DNA of 64,000 bases from Clostridia bacterium. GTDB taxonomy: Bacteria > Bacillota > Clostridia > Christensenellales > Borkfalkiaceae. Shown piece by piece: positions 32,925-41,283 of this stretch (position 1 is its first letter; each line of letters begins with the position of its first letter). The stretch lies in assembly GCA_900770945.1 (NCBI GenBank), contig CAAGME010000011.1, positions 1-64,000 on the forward strand, given 5' to 3'. The notes under the pieces were generated by a model, which did no database searches, was not told where the DNA came from, and saw nothing but the letters and a program-made list of their open reading frames with translations. Position numbers and translations under genes: made by a program.

Positions 32925-35553
32925 TAACGAGTCGCAATTAGTATTCCGCGGTTATGACGGAATAGCCTTGTTAAGCAAGGTGCAAGACCCTTACGAAAAC
33001 AAAGAATATTCGTACAGCTATGACTATGACGGACAAATGTGCGGTTGGGAAGAAGCGGGTAAAATTTCGGTAAGAAAGTTATCGGCGAACGATACGAAAT
33101 ATACTTTCGGAGAAAATAATAACCGCAGCGAGAAATACAAGACCGAAGAGAAGTATGACGAGACCGTAGTGAATCAACCGAGAGTTTTCGGCTCAAAAAC
33201 TTATGAAGATACTCAAGTTGACGCGCAGGATAATTGGAGCGAAATAGAACTCTTTAACGTCGGATATACGTATGACGAATTAGGCAGAATAAAAACAAAA
33301 ACTCAGAATAAAGGTGAGTATACATATTCGTACCTGACCGACGGCAAAGGAGCATTGTTGCCGAATATCAGGAATATTTCGTTCGCCTTCGGGAAAGACA
33401 CCGGGAAAAAATGGACGTACGGTCACGGTTATGACAACAAAGGAAATCTTTCTTCAATAAGTCTTACGAAGAATCTTGGCGGACAAAACATAGGCACAAC
33501 GTACACATACGACGATGCGAACAGATTAAGCGGCGAAACGATAAAGGTCGGTGGAACAACGGTTGTTGACAATAGTTACCATTATCAGGAAAACGGCAAA
33601 GGACGGCTGATAAAAATCGAGGACAAGCTTGACGGTAATAAAAGTAAGGAATTTTATTACGACGGGCGCGGCAGAATCGACTATTATCGTCAGGGCGCGG
33701 TAAATTACAAGTATACCTACGATAACTACGGAAACGTAGTGAAAAAGGCAACCGGCTCGACGTTGTATTCTTGTGCATGGGAACGCGGCAATCTGTTGAA
33801 ACAAGTAACGAAAAACGGAATGTCGGCAAGTTACGAATATAACCACAGATGCGTGCGATTCAGAAAGACGGTAAACGGAGTAAGTACCGAATATTATCAG
33901 GACGGAGCCAAAATATTAGGCGAAAGCAGATCCGATGGTAAAGAACTGAGATATTTTTACGACCACGACGGGTTAATCGGGTTCAAGTACAATGGCGACT
34001 ATTACGGCTATATCAAAGACGGACAGGATAATATTGTAGCAATAGTTGATGACAAGGGAACGTTGGTTGCTCAATATGAGTACGACAGTTTCGGTAAAAC
34101 AACGGTAAAAGATTCGAGCGGGAACGTAGATACAAGAGTCGGATTTATCGGCAACCTTAACCCCTTCCGTTGGAAGAGCTTCTATTACGACGTAGAAACA
34201 GGGTTTTACTATGCGAACGGAAGATATTACGAAGTCGAGCGCGGAGGATATATCGACGCAATCGAAGCCGACGTTGTTGAAGGAAATGCATATAATGTTT
34301 TAGGCTTAGACCGCAACGGAATTATGCTGCTTACGCTCATAATGCTTGCACCGTACAGCGAGACGATAGCGACGGCGTTGCAATTGTATACAGACCCGAC
34401 GTATGACCCGAACGAAGGCGTAGAGGTAGAAGAAACGCCAAAGAGCTGGTGGAAGAAGCATTGGTGGGAAGTGCTGGTAGCGGCGGTTAATATAGTAGTC
34501 GGCGTAGTGAAATTGGCAACAGGGAACGTAACCGGCATACTGAATATCATTTCCGGTATCAGCACGTTGGTAGGCGCGATATTCAGCGAACAGTTAGCGG
34601 GCGCAATGGGAACTGCAACGCTCGGAGTGCAGACGATAATGATAGGTGCACAGTCGCTTGCTTGTAATCCTGTATACGGAATCATAGCGATGGCTGTAGG
34701 AGCCGCGTGCGTGGCATTTGCGACTGCTGAAGCACAGGAATCGCTCGGATACGGTAACTGGTTAAAAGACACCGTAGGAATGAGCGACGAAGTGTATAAT
34801 GGAGTGATGGTTGCCGTAAACATAGCTGCCGTTGCAATCAATATTGTCGGCGTAAAGCAATGCTTTAAAGAAGGTACGCTTGTAGCTTGTCTCAACGAAA
34901 ACGGCGAGGAAGTAAGGATGCCGATTGAGAGCATAGCTGTAGGTACGTTTGTTCTTGCGTATGACGAAGAAACAGGTGAAAAAGCATATAAAGAAGTTGT
35001 TCGATTATTCCGTAACGAAACCAAAGAGTGGTACCATATCCGTGTGAACGGGGAAGAAATCGTTTGTACGGGCGGGCATCCGTTCTACGTATTGAATGCG
35101 GAAGAAGATAGAAATGTTGTCCATTATGAAGGTGTCAAGTCTGGCAAGACAGGCAAATGGGTGACAGCCAAAGAATTAAAAATTTCCGACAAACTCTTGC
35201 TTTCGGACGGGACTTGTGCTATAATTAACTCAATTGAAGTTGAAACGCTTGAATCCGCTGAAACGACTTACAACTTTGAGGTTGAAGATTTTCATACTTA
35301 TTTCGTCTCTGATTCTAATGTTTTGGTGCATAATATGTGTAAACCAGAGTCACCAAAAAAATTAAATAATAGCGAAATAAAGAAATTTGATGCCGAGGGT
35401 TATAAGAAAACATATGTAAATAATAAAGGTTCTAGATTTGATATTTTTAAGGATTCTGCCAATAACAATAAGATTTGGTTGGGAAGTAAAGATCAAAAAA
35501 CCTGGATTGAAACTTTTGAACACTTGGTAGATTTATTAAATGGAGATTGGTAA
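32797..35553 (+). CDS. RHS/YD-repeat polymorphic toxin, N-terminally truncated, with HINT pretoxin
   Basis: Up to 918 residues. YD repeats (for example YDELGRIKTK, YDNKGNLSSI, YDDANRLSGE, YDNYGNVVKK) end at the RHS core motif NPFRWKSFYYDVETGFYYANGRYY (about 455-478). A hydrophobic region (about 560-650) follows. A HINT autoprocessing domain then runs from C689 in KQCFKEGT to H845-N846 in VLVHNMC. The last 70 residues form the variable toxin tip (KLNNSEIKKFD...SRFDIFKDSANNNKIWL), which resembles small type-33-like toxins only in general layout. Base composition drops sharply at the tip. The usual signal peptide and long N-terminal shell are missing; a GTG at 32797 with AGGAAAG upstream is a possible start. 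Confidence 0.85.
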   Translation: MNDLKNRCCRIPITSVTDDYGRILSTDDGKKNIEYSYTKSIHNNESQLVFRGYDGIALLSKVQDPYENKEYSYSYDYDGQMCGWEEAGKISVRKLSANDTKYTFGENNNRSEKYKTEEKYDETVVNQPRVFGSKTYEDTQVDAQDNWSEIELFNVGYTYDELGRIKTKTQNKGEYTYSYLTDGKGALLPNIRNISFAFGKDTGKKWTYGHGYDNKGNLSSISLTKNLGGQNIGTTYTYDDANRLSGETIKVGGTTVVDNSYHYQENGKGRLIKIEDKLDGNKSKEFYYDGRGRIDYYRQGAVNYKYTYDNYGNVVKKATGSTLYSCAWERGNLLKQVTKNGMSASYEYNHRCVRFRKTVNGVSTEYYQDGAKILGESRSDGKELRYFYDHDGLIGFKYNGDYYGYIKDGQDNIVAIVDDKGTLVAQYEYDSFGKTTVKDSSGNVDTRVGFIGNLNPFRWKSFYYDVETGFYYANGRYYEVERGGYIDAIEADVVEGNAYNVLGLDRNGIMLLTLIMLAPYSETIATALQLYTDPTYDPNEGVEVEETPKSWWKKHWWEVLVAAVNIVVGVVKLATGNVTGILNIISGISTLVGAIFSEQLAGAMGTATLGVQTIMIGAQSLACNPVYGIIAMAVGAACVAFATAEAQESLGYGNWLKDTVGMSDEVYNGVMVAVNIAAVAINIVGVKQCFKEGTLVACLNENGEEVRMPIESIAVGTFVLAYDEETGEKAYKEVVRLFRNETKEWYHIRVNGEEIVCTGGHPFYVLNAEEDRNVVHYEGVKSGKTGKWVTAKELKISDKLLLSDGTCAIINSIEVETLESAETTYNFEVEDFHTYFVSDSNVLVHNMCKPESPKKLNNSEIKKFDAEGYKKTYVNNKGSRFDIFKDSANNNKIWLGSKDQKTWIETFEHLVDLLNGDW

Positions 35554-35975
35554 TGTTTAACCCAGAAATTCAATGTGGACTGAAGATATATTTTAATAAT
35601 AATTATGATGTTAATGAAATTACAAATGTATTAGGCGTAAAGCCTACTTGTGCGGCTAATTACGCCGATGCCGGATACACTAAAAAAACAGATCTAAAAT
35701 GTTCTGGGTATTGGTGGTATATTATTCCGGGAAGCAAGGAGTATAAAGAATGCTGGAATGTTAATGATATATTGACTGAACTGTTTTCACATTTTTCGAA
35801 AGAAAAAATTAAGTGGCTAAAGGAATGTGCAAAAACGCATAACGGAGAGATTGCAATAGATATAAATATTTTTGTAGGCAACGATTTTCCCGAGTTGTGC
35901 TTTTATGGACAGAATATGCGCATAATTAACGATTTAGATGCCGATATAAACTTAAATGTGAATAGAGAGGTGTAA
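35553..35975 (+). CDS. DUF4279-like immunity protein
   Basis: 140 residues, starting at an ATG that overlaps the RHS stop codon (TAATG). The pattern L.IYFNNNYDVNEITNVLGVKPT near the start and SGYWWYIIP later resembles DUF4279, a family often found next to polymorphic toxins. Position directly behind the toxin tip indicates it is the cognate immunity protein. AT-rich like the toxin tip. A terminator follows at 36015. Confidence 0.75.
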   Translation: MFNPEIQCGLKIYFNNNYDVNEITNVLGVKPTCAANYADAGYTKKTDLKCSGYWWYIIPGSKEYKECWNVNDILTELFSHFSKEKIKWLKECAKTHNGEIAIDINIFVGNDFPELCFYGQNMRIINDLDADINLNVNREV

Positions 35976-36014
35976 TAGATTAATCACCATAAGAATTGCG
36001 AGTCGTGAAGAACT

Positions 36015-36046
36015 AAGGTCATGGAAGAAAAATCCATGACCTTTTT
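36015..36046 (+). terminator. Terminator after the immunity gene
   Basis: AAGGTCATGG/CCATGACCTTTTT stem-loop with a T-run. Confidence 0.9.
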
Positions 36047-36082
36047 CGTAAGAAATGTTTTTTAAGATATATCACGCTTTCT

Positions 36083-36487
36083 GAAAAGTGGGTATCGGCG
36101 TGCAAATTGAAAGCCGGCGATAAAGTGTTGCTTTCTAACGGTAAATATGGTATAATAGTCTCTGTAAAGGTGGAAGAGCTTGAAACGCCTGAAACGACTT
36201 ATAACTTTGAGGTCGCAGATTTCCATACTTATTTCGTTGGTGAAGAGTCCGTTTGTGTCCATAATGCAGGTTGTAATATCAATCAAATGAACACACAAAT
36301 AAAAAAAGGACAAGCTCCTAAAGGAGTTAAGCGTATTGATAAACCTTTGGTAAAAGGCGAACAAATACACGCTCATTTGGATAAAGGTTCTGCTATAAAT
36401 ATAGACGGGACGTTAAAACATGGTAGTGGAAAGGAAATGACATCGGCAATAAAAAATTGGTTAAAAGGAAACGGTTGGGATTTATGA
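36083..36487 (+). pseudogene. Displaced RHS C-terminal cassette: HINT end plus toxin tip
   Basis: The frame begins without a start codon in sequence matching the HINT domain of the main RHS gene (EKWVSACKLKAGDKVLL; TTYNFEVADFHTYFV; VCVHN) and continues into a different toxin tip of about 70 residues with KRIDKPLVKGEQIHAHLDKG and DGTLKHGSGKEM. This tip type recurs in many RHS and related toxins; activity unknown. It is a silent donor cassette that could replace the active tip by recombination through the shared HINT sequence. A TTG at 36107 is the only possible start. Confidence 0.8.
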
Positions 36488-36855
36488 AAATCATAGGAAG
36501 TAATAAAACAGGAAAAACTATAAAATTAAGTCGCGTTGATATTCAATTGAAACTTAGTGAAATTGACAACATAATTGATTTTTTACAGGCTTGTAAGGAT
36601 GCATTTAATTCTCGGCAACAAGATTGTAGCATACAAAGAATAGTCATGAAAGATGAAATGATTGACTATGAGAAACTTACGAAATATAAAGCCATTAAAG
36701 CTATTGGAAGCGAGCTAATAGATTGTGAGTTGCATTATGCGGATTGGTGTGAAGAGAAAAGAAACTTAGAAACGGATAAAGATATAGTTATTCACACACC
36801 TTTTAAAGCCAAAGAGAAAGAGGATGGTACCTTTACATGGGGAAATGTAGACTAA
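36484..36855 (+). CDS. Putative immunity protein of the displaced toxin cassette
   Basis: 123 residues starting at an ATG that overlaps the stop of the toxin cassette (ATGA). It begins MKIIGSNKTGKTIKLSRVD and is soluble and charged. I recognise no family; the call rests on position and overlap with the toxin tip. Confidence 0.6.
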   Translation: MKIIGSNKTGKTIKLSRVDIQLKLSEIDNIIDFLQACKDAFNSRQQDCSIQRIVMKDEMIDYEKLTKYKAIKAIGSELIDCELHYADWCEEKRNLETDKDIVIHTPFKAKEKEDGTFTWGNVD

Positions 36856-37065
36856 TACTTTATGGCAAAGGTATAAAGCCATAAAATACCAACTAAAAAA
36901 ATTGCTAAGGAGTTTTTTATTCATTTTTTTATGGGTGTCGCAGGTCGTGAGGTTTTCTTGCGGCTTGCGATAACTCCCGTAAATTTTATAAAAATATATG
37001 ATAATCGATGTATAGACCGACTTTCATATTGATATCACGCTTCAAAACACGGTAACGAAATAACA
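36856..37065. other. Decayed intergenic DNA in the RHS cassette array
   Basis: No gene. The 11 bp phrase ATATCACGCTT at 37032-37042 also occurs at 36069-36079, in both cases just before an RHS fragment. Confidence 0.5.
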
Positions 37066-37161
37066 GCGTGGGACGACCCTGCTGTGCTAAACCCGTTCCG
37101 TTGGAAATCGCAATATTACGATAGCGAACGCTCGATTTACTTTAACAAGTATAATGACTAA
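37066..37161 (+). pseudogene. Fragment of an RHS core
   Basis: 32 codons reading AWDDPAVLNPFRWKSQYYDS and ending in a stop: the RHS core-end motif NPFRWKS with nothing of the gene before it. A remnant of another RHS copy. Confidence 0.8.
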
Positions 37162-37378
37162 CATGTATGGAATGTCGGAAGGTTGGTCAAAAGAAGCAAT
37201 ACAAGAGAAAATAAATTATTCTTTGGGAACACTTGCTTTTAGTTCTTTATCTTCGCTTATTCTTCCGGGAACAAGCTGGGGCGTTTTGGAAATTATTAAG
37301 CAGCCAGTTTCAAAAGGAGTTACAAAAATAGGAGGACTATTGTTGGAGCTGTTAAAAAGAATGGTTTCTGGACAGTGA
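37154..37378 (+). CDS. Small protein in the RHS cassette array, function unknown
   Basis: 74 codons starting MTNMYGMSEGW, with one hydrophobic stretch (about 29-47). No ribosome binding site. It may be the tail of a displaced RHS toxin rather than a free gene. Confidence 0.35.
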   Translation: MTNMYGMSEGWSKEAIQEKINYSLGTLAFSSLSSLILPGTSWGVLEIIKQPVSKGVTKIGGLLLELLKRMVSGQ

Positions 37379-37393
37379 GTTTTGTGGGTGTAA

Positions 37394-37579
37394 ATGATAT
37401 TTTTTTTCAAATGTGTTTTTAGAGTTTTTATAGGAGTAATATCAGTAGGAAATATTGGCATGGACGCAATGTCCTTTGAGGAGTTTCTTTTAGGAAGTTT
37501 TGGGCTTTTATTGATTATCCTTGCTTTTCGTGGGTTAATTAAGCTCATAAAATGGCTAAAACACAGAAAAAAGCAATAA
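37394..37579 (+). CDS. Small two-helix membrane protein, possible immunity protein
   Basis: 61 residues with hydrophobic segments at about 3-21 and 31-51 and a basic C-terminus. It follows the previous frame by 15 bp. Small membrane proteins often serve as immunity factors in such arrays; this is a positional guess. Confidence 0.4.
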   Translation: MIFFFKCVFRVFIGVISVGNIGMDAMSFEEFLLGSFGLLLIILAFRGLIKLIKWLKHRKKQ

Positions 37580-37585
37580 TATGCT

Positions 37586-37665
37586 ACAAAACTTAAGGCT
37601 ATCGCCGCTAACGGCGATAGCCTTTTCTCATGCTTAAAAACTTGCGATAATCGCGTTATAGCGTG
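37586..37665. repeat. Dispersed element: terminator hairpin plus palindromic motif (copy 2)
   Basis: AAGGCTATCGCCG/CGGCGATAGCCTTTT (37586-37627) can terminate the cassette array. It is followed by GCGATAATCGCGTTATAGCG (37644-37663). The whole is the reverse complement of 21661-21733 with few changes. Confidence 0.8.
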
Positions 37666-37681
37666 ACTTTTTTATAAAAAA

Positions 37682-37711
37682 CTCCCCATCGGTGAAGACG
37701 GGGAGAGGGTT
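37682..37711 (-). terminator. queT terminator
   Basis: On the minus strand CTCCCC/GGGGAG closes a loop and is followed by a T-run (A-run on the plus strand at 37677-37681). Confidence 0.7.
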
Positions 37712-37718
37712 TTGTTTT

Positions 37719-38258
37719 TTAGTTGTCGTCTTTCGGGTTATCCGCTTGCTTTCCGCCTTTCGTGTCGTTGTTTTCGCCGAGTTTGAAAATTCGTTTAACG
37801 GCAAAGTAGAGAGGAGTACCTAAAACGCCCACGGATAAAAGTTCCGGCCAACCGATTGAAAGCATGTATGCAAAATAGCTTTCGGGAGAATCGGTGGAGA
37901 CAAGAAATATTATCGGTATCAAAAGAGCGTTTGCTATAACCGGGCAAAGTATGCCGACGATAAGCTTCAAGGGGACGTTTTTAATGAATTTGCCCGCTAA
38001 AAGCGTGCCTACCGCGCCGATAAGCGTTGCCGTTGTGCCGAGAACGATGTCTATCGCCCCGTATCCGCCGAAAAAGTTTGCTATAAAGCAGCCTACCGTC
38101 AAGCCTATGGCGCATTCGGGGAAAAGAAGCGGCAAAATACATAAAGCTTCGCTGAAACGTATTTGGAACGGACCGTAGGAAAGCGGCGAGATTGCGACGG
38201 TGATGAGCGCGTACAAAGCCGCGGTTACGCCGGCGCGTGTTAGTTGTTTTATGTTCAT
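37719..38258 (-). CDS. queT: QueT-family queuosine-precursor transporter
   Basis: 179 residues with about five membrane helices. The start IKQLTRAGVTAALYALITVA and the segments FQIRFSEALCILPLLFP and GCFIANFFGGYGAIDIVLGT are characteristic of QueT (COG4708), the S-component-like protein for preQ1/preQ0 uptake that works with an ECF module such as the one at 55.4-58.0 kb. The C-terminal 25 residues are charged. In other Firmicutes this gene is often controlled by preQ1 riboswitches; here a switch-like leader lies directly upstream. Confidence 0.93.
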   Translation of the reverse strand: MNIKQLTRAGVTAALYALITVAISPLSYGPFQIRFSEALCILPLLFPECAIGLTVGCFIANFFGGYGAIDIVLGTTATLIGAVGTLLAGKFIKNVPLKLIVGILCPVIANALLIPIIFLVSTDSPESYFAYMLSIGWPELLSVGVLGTPLYFAVKRIFKLGENNDTKGGKQADNPKDDN

Positions 38259-38319
38259 TGGTATAAGCCTCCGATGTAAAAAGTCGGCTTATACGTTGAT
38301 TAACGCCGCTTTTTACAGG
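38259..38319 (-). promoter_or_regulatory. Two-state leader of queT that can hide its ribosome binding site
   Basis: On the minus strand one hairpin pairs 38286-38294 with 38261-38269 (GTATAAGCC/GGCTTATAC) and encloses GGAGG, the queT ribosome binding site. A competing hairpin pairs 38305-38317 with 38275-38288 (TGTAAAAAG-CGGC with GCCG-CTTTTTACA). They share 38286-38288, so only one can form. This is the layout of a translational riboswitch or other RNA switch. It does not match the preQ1 classes I know. Confidence 0.55.
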
Positions 38320-38529
38320 TTAAGAAATCGTTTTTAAAGGGTTTGCGACTACTAAATAGAAAATCATCCATAGCCCCGCCAAACCGACAAGAGAATAAAT
38401 TATTCTCGACATTATAGAAGCAACGCCGAAGATTATCGCAACGACGTCGAACGAAAAAAGCCCGATTAAAAGCCAGTTAAGCGCGCCTATTATTACGAGA
38501 ATGAATGCTATAAAAGAAGTTATTTTCAT
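38320..38529 (-). CDS. DUF378 small membrane protein
   Basis: 69 residues with two helices. The family pattern IGALNWLLIGLFSFDVVAIIFG and IIYSLVGLAGLWMI is complete. Function unknown. GGAGG sits before the ATG. It is followed by the queT leader and preceded on the same strand by the 38584 gene. Confidence 0.92.
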   Translation of the reverse strand: MKITSFIAFILVIIGALNWLLIGLFSFDVVAIIFGVASIMSRIIYSLVGLAGLWMIFYLVVANPLKTIS

Positions 38530-38583
38530 ATGTTTACCTCCGCTTTTAATTTGTGCTTTGCGGCGGAAACTATGCGCGATAAC

Positions 38584-38847
38584 TCAATCTTTTATATATT
38601 CGACGATGAACGAATCATAATCGAATTTTTCCACGAAGTCGCTTTTTACGAACTTTACGAAGTTAAATTTAGCGAAGTTGAAAATGTGAGTTTTGATTAT
38701 TACGGGCGTGGGACAATCAAGCGCGTGGCATAATTCGCTGATATACCCGTAAAACAGCGAATAATCCATTTTTTCGGCATTTATCGTAAGCGTTTTTTGC
38801 TCGGCTATTTTATGCCCCTTCATGAGTTTTCCCCAAAGTCTGATCAT
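38584..38847 (-). CDS. Conserved small protein of Clostridia, function unknown
   Basis: 87 residues. The beginning IRLWGKLMKGHKIAEQ and the end NFAKFNFVKF..DFVEKFDYDSFIVEYI follow a pattern I have seen in short unnamed proteins of Clostridia. Soluble. GGAGAAAAC precedes the ATG and a promoter lies upstream. Confidence 0.75.
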   Translation of the reverse strand: MIRLWGKLMKGHKIAEQKTLTINAEKMDYSLFYGYISELCHALDCPTPVIIKTHIFNFAKFNFVKFVKSDFVEKFDYDSFIVEYIKD

Positions 38848-38892
38848 GCGTTTTCTCCGTTAAAATTTGCGTTTAAGAATTCGATATGCTCA

Positions 38893-38920
38893 ATTTTACC
38901 ACAAATAAAAAAACTGTCAA
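38893..38920 (-). promoter_or_regulatory. Promoter of the 38584 gene
   Basis: On the minus strand: TTGACA (38915-38920), 16 nt, TAAAAT (38893-38898). It probably also serves DUF378 and queT. Confidence 0.7.
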
Positions 38921-38959
38921 TTGTTTTGGCGGCGGTTGATAATTTTTTTGCAAATTAGC

Positions 38960-38988
38960 TTGACTTATTTTCCCGTCCGTATTAAAAT
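38960..38988 (+). promoter_or_regulatory. Promoter of the 39048 gene
   Basis: TTGACT (38960-38965), 17 nt, TAAAAT (38983-38988). Confidence 0.75.
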
Positions 38989-39047
38989 ACAATGTGAAAG
39001 GAGTGCTTGAAAAAGCGCATTCCAAAATAAACATGAGGTGTAAAACA

Positions 39048-39524
39048 ATGGGTAAAAGAAAAATCGAAATAACTGCGGACAGCAGATTTCTCACTGCCGT
39101 ATTGCTCGTGGTAATCGGCGTAATGCTCCTTAAACTTAAAGGAGGAGCTTTTGACGTGTTGCTTGTGGTAATCGGCGCGCTCGTCATTTTAAGCGGTCTT
39201 CTTTATCTCGTAGATAAAAATTGGCTTAAAGGTTGCATTTATGCGGCTGTCGGCGTTTTTCTTATCATAGGCGGTATGCTTATCGTTAAGATAATGATTA
39301 TCATCTTCGGCGTTCTCCTCGCCGCGCTCGGTCTTTATCAGCTTATCATAGCCATTAAGGCAAAAGATAATGCGGCTATAATTTCCGGCATCGTCACGAT
39401 GATAGCGGGCGTTCTTTTAATCGTCACCTACTGGTATGCGGAAGAATGGTTCTATATCGCTCTCGGCGTAGTTTCGATAGTTGCGGGCGTTCTCGCAATC
39501 TTCGGCAAAAAGTTAGGCGCGTAA
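39048..39524 (+). CDS. DUF308/HdeD-like membrane protein
   Basis: 158 residues, about six short hydrophobic helices with repeated G-V-L-x-I-x-G phrases, as in DUF308 (HdeD) proteins. Function unknown. The ATG at 39048 follows GAGGTG; an upstream in-frame ATG at 38994 lies right behind the promoter and is less likely. A hairpin GACGGGCTG/CAGCTCGTC follows at 39551-39580. Confidence 0.75.
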   Translation: MGKRKIEITADSRFLTAVLLVVIGVMLLKLKGGAFDVLLVVIGALVILSGLLYLVDKNWLKGCIYAAVGVFLIIGGMLIVKIMIIIFGVLLAALGLYQLIIAIKAKDNAAIISGIVTMIAGVLLIVTYWYAEEWFYIALGVVSIVAGVLAIFGKKLGA

Positions 39525-39605
39525 AAAAATCAATACTAAATAAGAAAAAGACGGGCTGTTTTTGATAAGCAGCTCGTCTTAATGTGTGTTTTAGGAGTAA
39601 ATAAA

Positions 39606-40046
39606 ATGAGAAAATTAAAAAGGATATTGTGTTTAGTTTTTGCTTTTGCAATTTGTATGGCGTTCGCCTCTTGTAACGGTGAAAAAGACAAAAAGTATGA
39701 CGTGGCAATTCGCGTTGTAAGTAGCGATAAAGAAGTTTATGAGTTTTCGGTTAATACTGTTTCGCTGTCGGACACTATAACTTATGACGGGGCTGAGCGG
39801 ACATATTATGTTTCGGAATACAACTTGCCTAATCACCCGAGATGGAGTAACGAGTGGATGTCTGCAAATAATGACGGCGCGAATGTTTTCGGGATAACTA
39901 TTGTTTATTTCCCGACCGATGGCGGCTCTTCCAAAGCAGTCGATTCCGTGAAAGAAAAAGGAGAGTACAATATTACCGTAGAAGCAAGAGCAACTTCTAC
40001 TTTATGGAAGCCAAGAACCGTACACTTGGTTGTGACGGTTGAGTAG
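39606..40046 (+). CDS. Small lipoprotein, function unknown
   Basis: 146 residues. A signal sequence MRKLKRILCLVFAFAICM ends in a lipobox FASC with C23 as the lipidated residue. The mature part is beta-rich with YDVAIRVVSSDKEVYEF and EYNITVEARATSTLW; it may be an Ig-like domain. No family recognised. AGGAGT precedes the ATG at 39606. A terminator follows. Confidence 0.75.
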   Translation: MRKLKRILCLVFAFAICMAFASCNGEKDKKYDVAIRVVSSDKEVYEFSVNTVSLSDTITYDGAERTYYVSEYNLPNHPRWSNEWMSANNDGANVFGITIVYFPTDGGSSKAVDSVKEKGEYNITVEARATSTLWKPRTVHLVVTVE

Positions 40047-40095
40047 ATTTTTAAATACAAGGAAATTATAAAAGCAAATGTAACACCTTGCCGAA

Positions 40096-40137
40096 AAAAA
40101 TACGGGCTGTTTTTGATAAGCAGCCCGTATTTTTTAT
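40096..40137 (+). terminator. Lipoprotein gene terminator
   Basis: AATACGGGCTG/CAGCCCGTATT stem followed by TTTTT. Its loop TTTTTGATAAG is the same as that of the hairpin at 39551-39580. Confidence 0.88.
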
Positions 40138-40139
40138 GC

Positions 40140-40440
40140 CGGAAAATGCGTTTTGTCCGTGTTTTTAGTGTTTTGAAACTTGCGTATTATTCGAAAAACG
40201 ACGAAAACGAAACCTGCGTTTTATCCGTAAATCGCGGTAAAATTATCTTGCGTTTTGTCTAAAATTTTACGTCGCATAATTACCTCGATGTTAAAAAATC
40301 ACGTTTTCCAAACTTTTGAAACGGCTATTTTACACGTTTTTGAGATTTTTGATATATATAATATAACACGTTTTCGAGATTTTTATAAGCGATTAGAAAA
40401 TTTTTGTCATAAATATTTTTTGCGACGAATATTAAGAACA
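40140..40440. repeat. Degenerate short repeats in a gene-free stretch
   Basis: A phrase like TGCGTTTTGTCCGT recurs near 40147, 40183, 40213 and 40250 (spacing about 30-37 bp). CACGTTTT(T/C)GAGATTTTT occurs at about 40333 and 40369. No gene is seen in the 440 bp between 40047 and 40485. The last 40 bp hold a weak hairpin that may end the minus-strand gene at 40486. Confidence 0.55.
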
Positions 40441-40485
40441 GAAAAAAGACAGCCCGAAAAAAGAAGTTATCGGACTATTTTCTCG

Positions 40486-41283
40486 CTATTTTATTTTCAA
40501 AAAAGTAACGCCGTAGCCGCCGAGTTTATCGTCGAAAACGCTTTCGGGGACGAAAAGCGTTTCGGGCGGAGAAGGCGGGTCCGAAGTCGCAAGGCAGATA
40601 TAGTCGGGCGAAAACCTGTCGCCGATTATCCCTAAAAGCCCCCTCTCGTCCTTTATCCAAAGACTTTTCGGGATAACGAAAGAGAGCTTACTTTGCCCTG
40701 CTCGGCGAAAAAGATAATTTAAATTATCGAGTTTTTTTCTAAGATATTCCTGCTTTTCGCTAAAGAGAGAGTCATAAGCATTGTCTTTGCCGTGGTCTGC
40801 GCTTTTATCTTTTCCTTTTTGTCGCGCAAAATCTTTTTGCTTTTCAGCATCTTGTAAAGTTTTATCATTTACTTTTTCACCTCTTTCAAGGGCGTAATAG
40901 TTTGTTTCGGCAACGGCGTAATCGTCGTATTCATCAGCCGTATGCTCCGCCGTCTGGCGGCGCGTCGTTTCAACATATTTTTCATAAATTCTCTTGGCTC
41001 CTTCGTAATTTAGAGTTTTGTCCGGACTCGTAAACAGCCTGTCATTGTCCGTAAAGCAAACGATGGCGGAAACATCGGCGGGAGAAAAGGGAAGCGAAAA
41101 ACTTAGTTTTTTGCCGTGTTCTCCGAAAAATTCTTTTACCTTGCCGTTGTAAATAATTATTGTTTTTTCGCATTCGGGCAAAAAGAAGTCCGTTTCGCCG
41201 TTCATGCTTTCCGTTCGCATAATCCCCGCCGCCTCGCCCGAAGCGGTCTTTAAAACGTAAGTTTTTTTAACGACGTATCCCAT
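40486..41283 (-). CDS. Hypothetical protein
   Basis: 265 residues, soluble, no signal peptide. The N-terminal part (1-110) and the end (205-265, with PDYICLATSDPPSPPETLFVP) look folded; between them is a charged helical linker (about 130-190). I recognise no family. The start has only a weak ribosome binding site. Confidence 0.65.
   Translation of the reverse strand: MGYVVKKTYVLKTASGEAAGIMRTESMNGETDFFLPECEKTIIIYNGKVKEFFGEHGKKLSFSLPFSPADVSAIVCFTDNDRLFTSPDKTLNYEGAKRIYEKYVETTRRQTAEHTADEYDDYAVAETNYYALERGEKVNDKTLQDAEKQKDFARQKGKDKSADHGKDNAYDSLFSEKQEYLRKKLDNLNYLFRRAGQSKLSFVIPKSLWIKDERGLLGIIGDRFSPDYICLATSDPPSPPETLFVPESVFDDKLGGYGVTFLKIK

Noticed and set aside
34227..35024. 265-codon open frame antisense to the RHS gene
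   Set aside because: It is the opposite strand of the RHS and HINT coding region; Ser/Thr/Pro-rich composition is typical of an antisense frame.
38259..38319. Standard preQ1-I or preQ1-II riboswitch
   Set aside because: The conserved loops and the A-rich tail of preQ1-I or the pseudoknot order of preQ1-II are not visible; kept as an unassigned switch.
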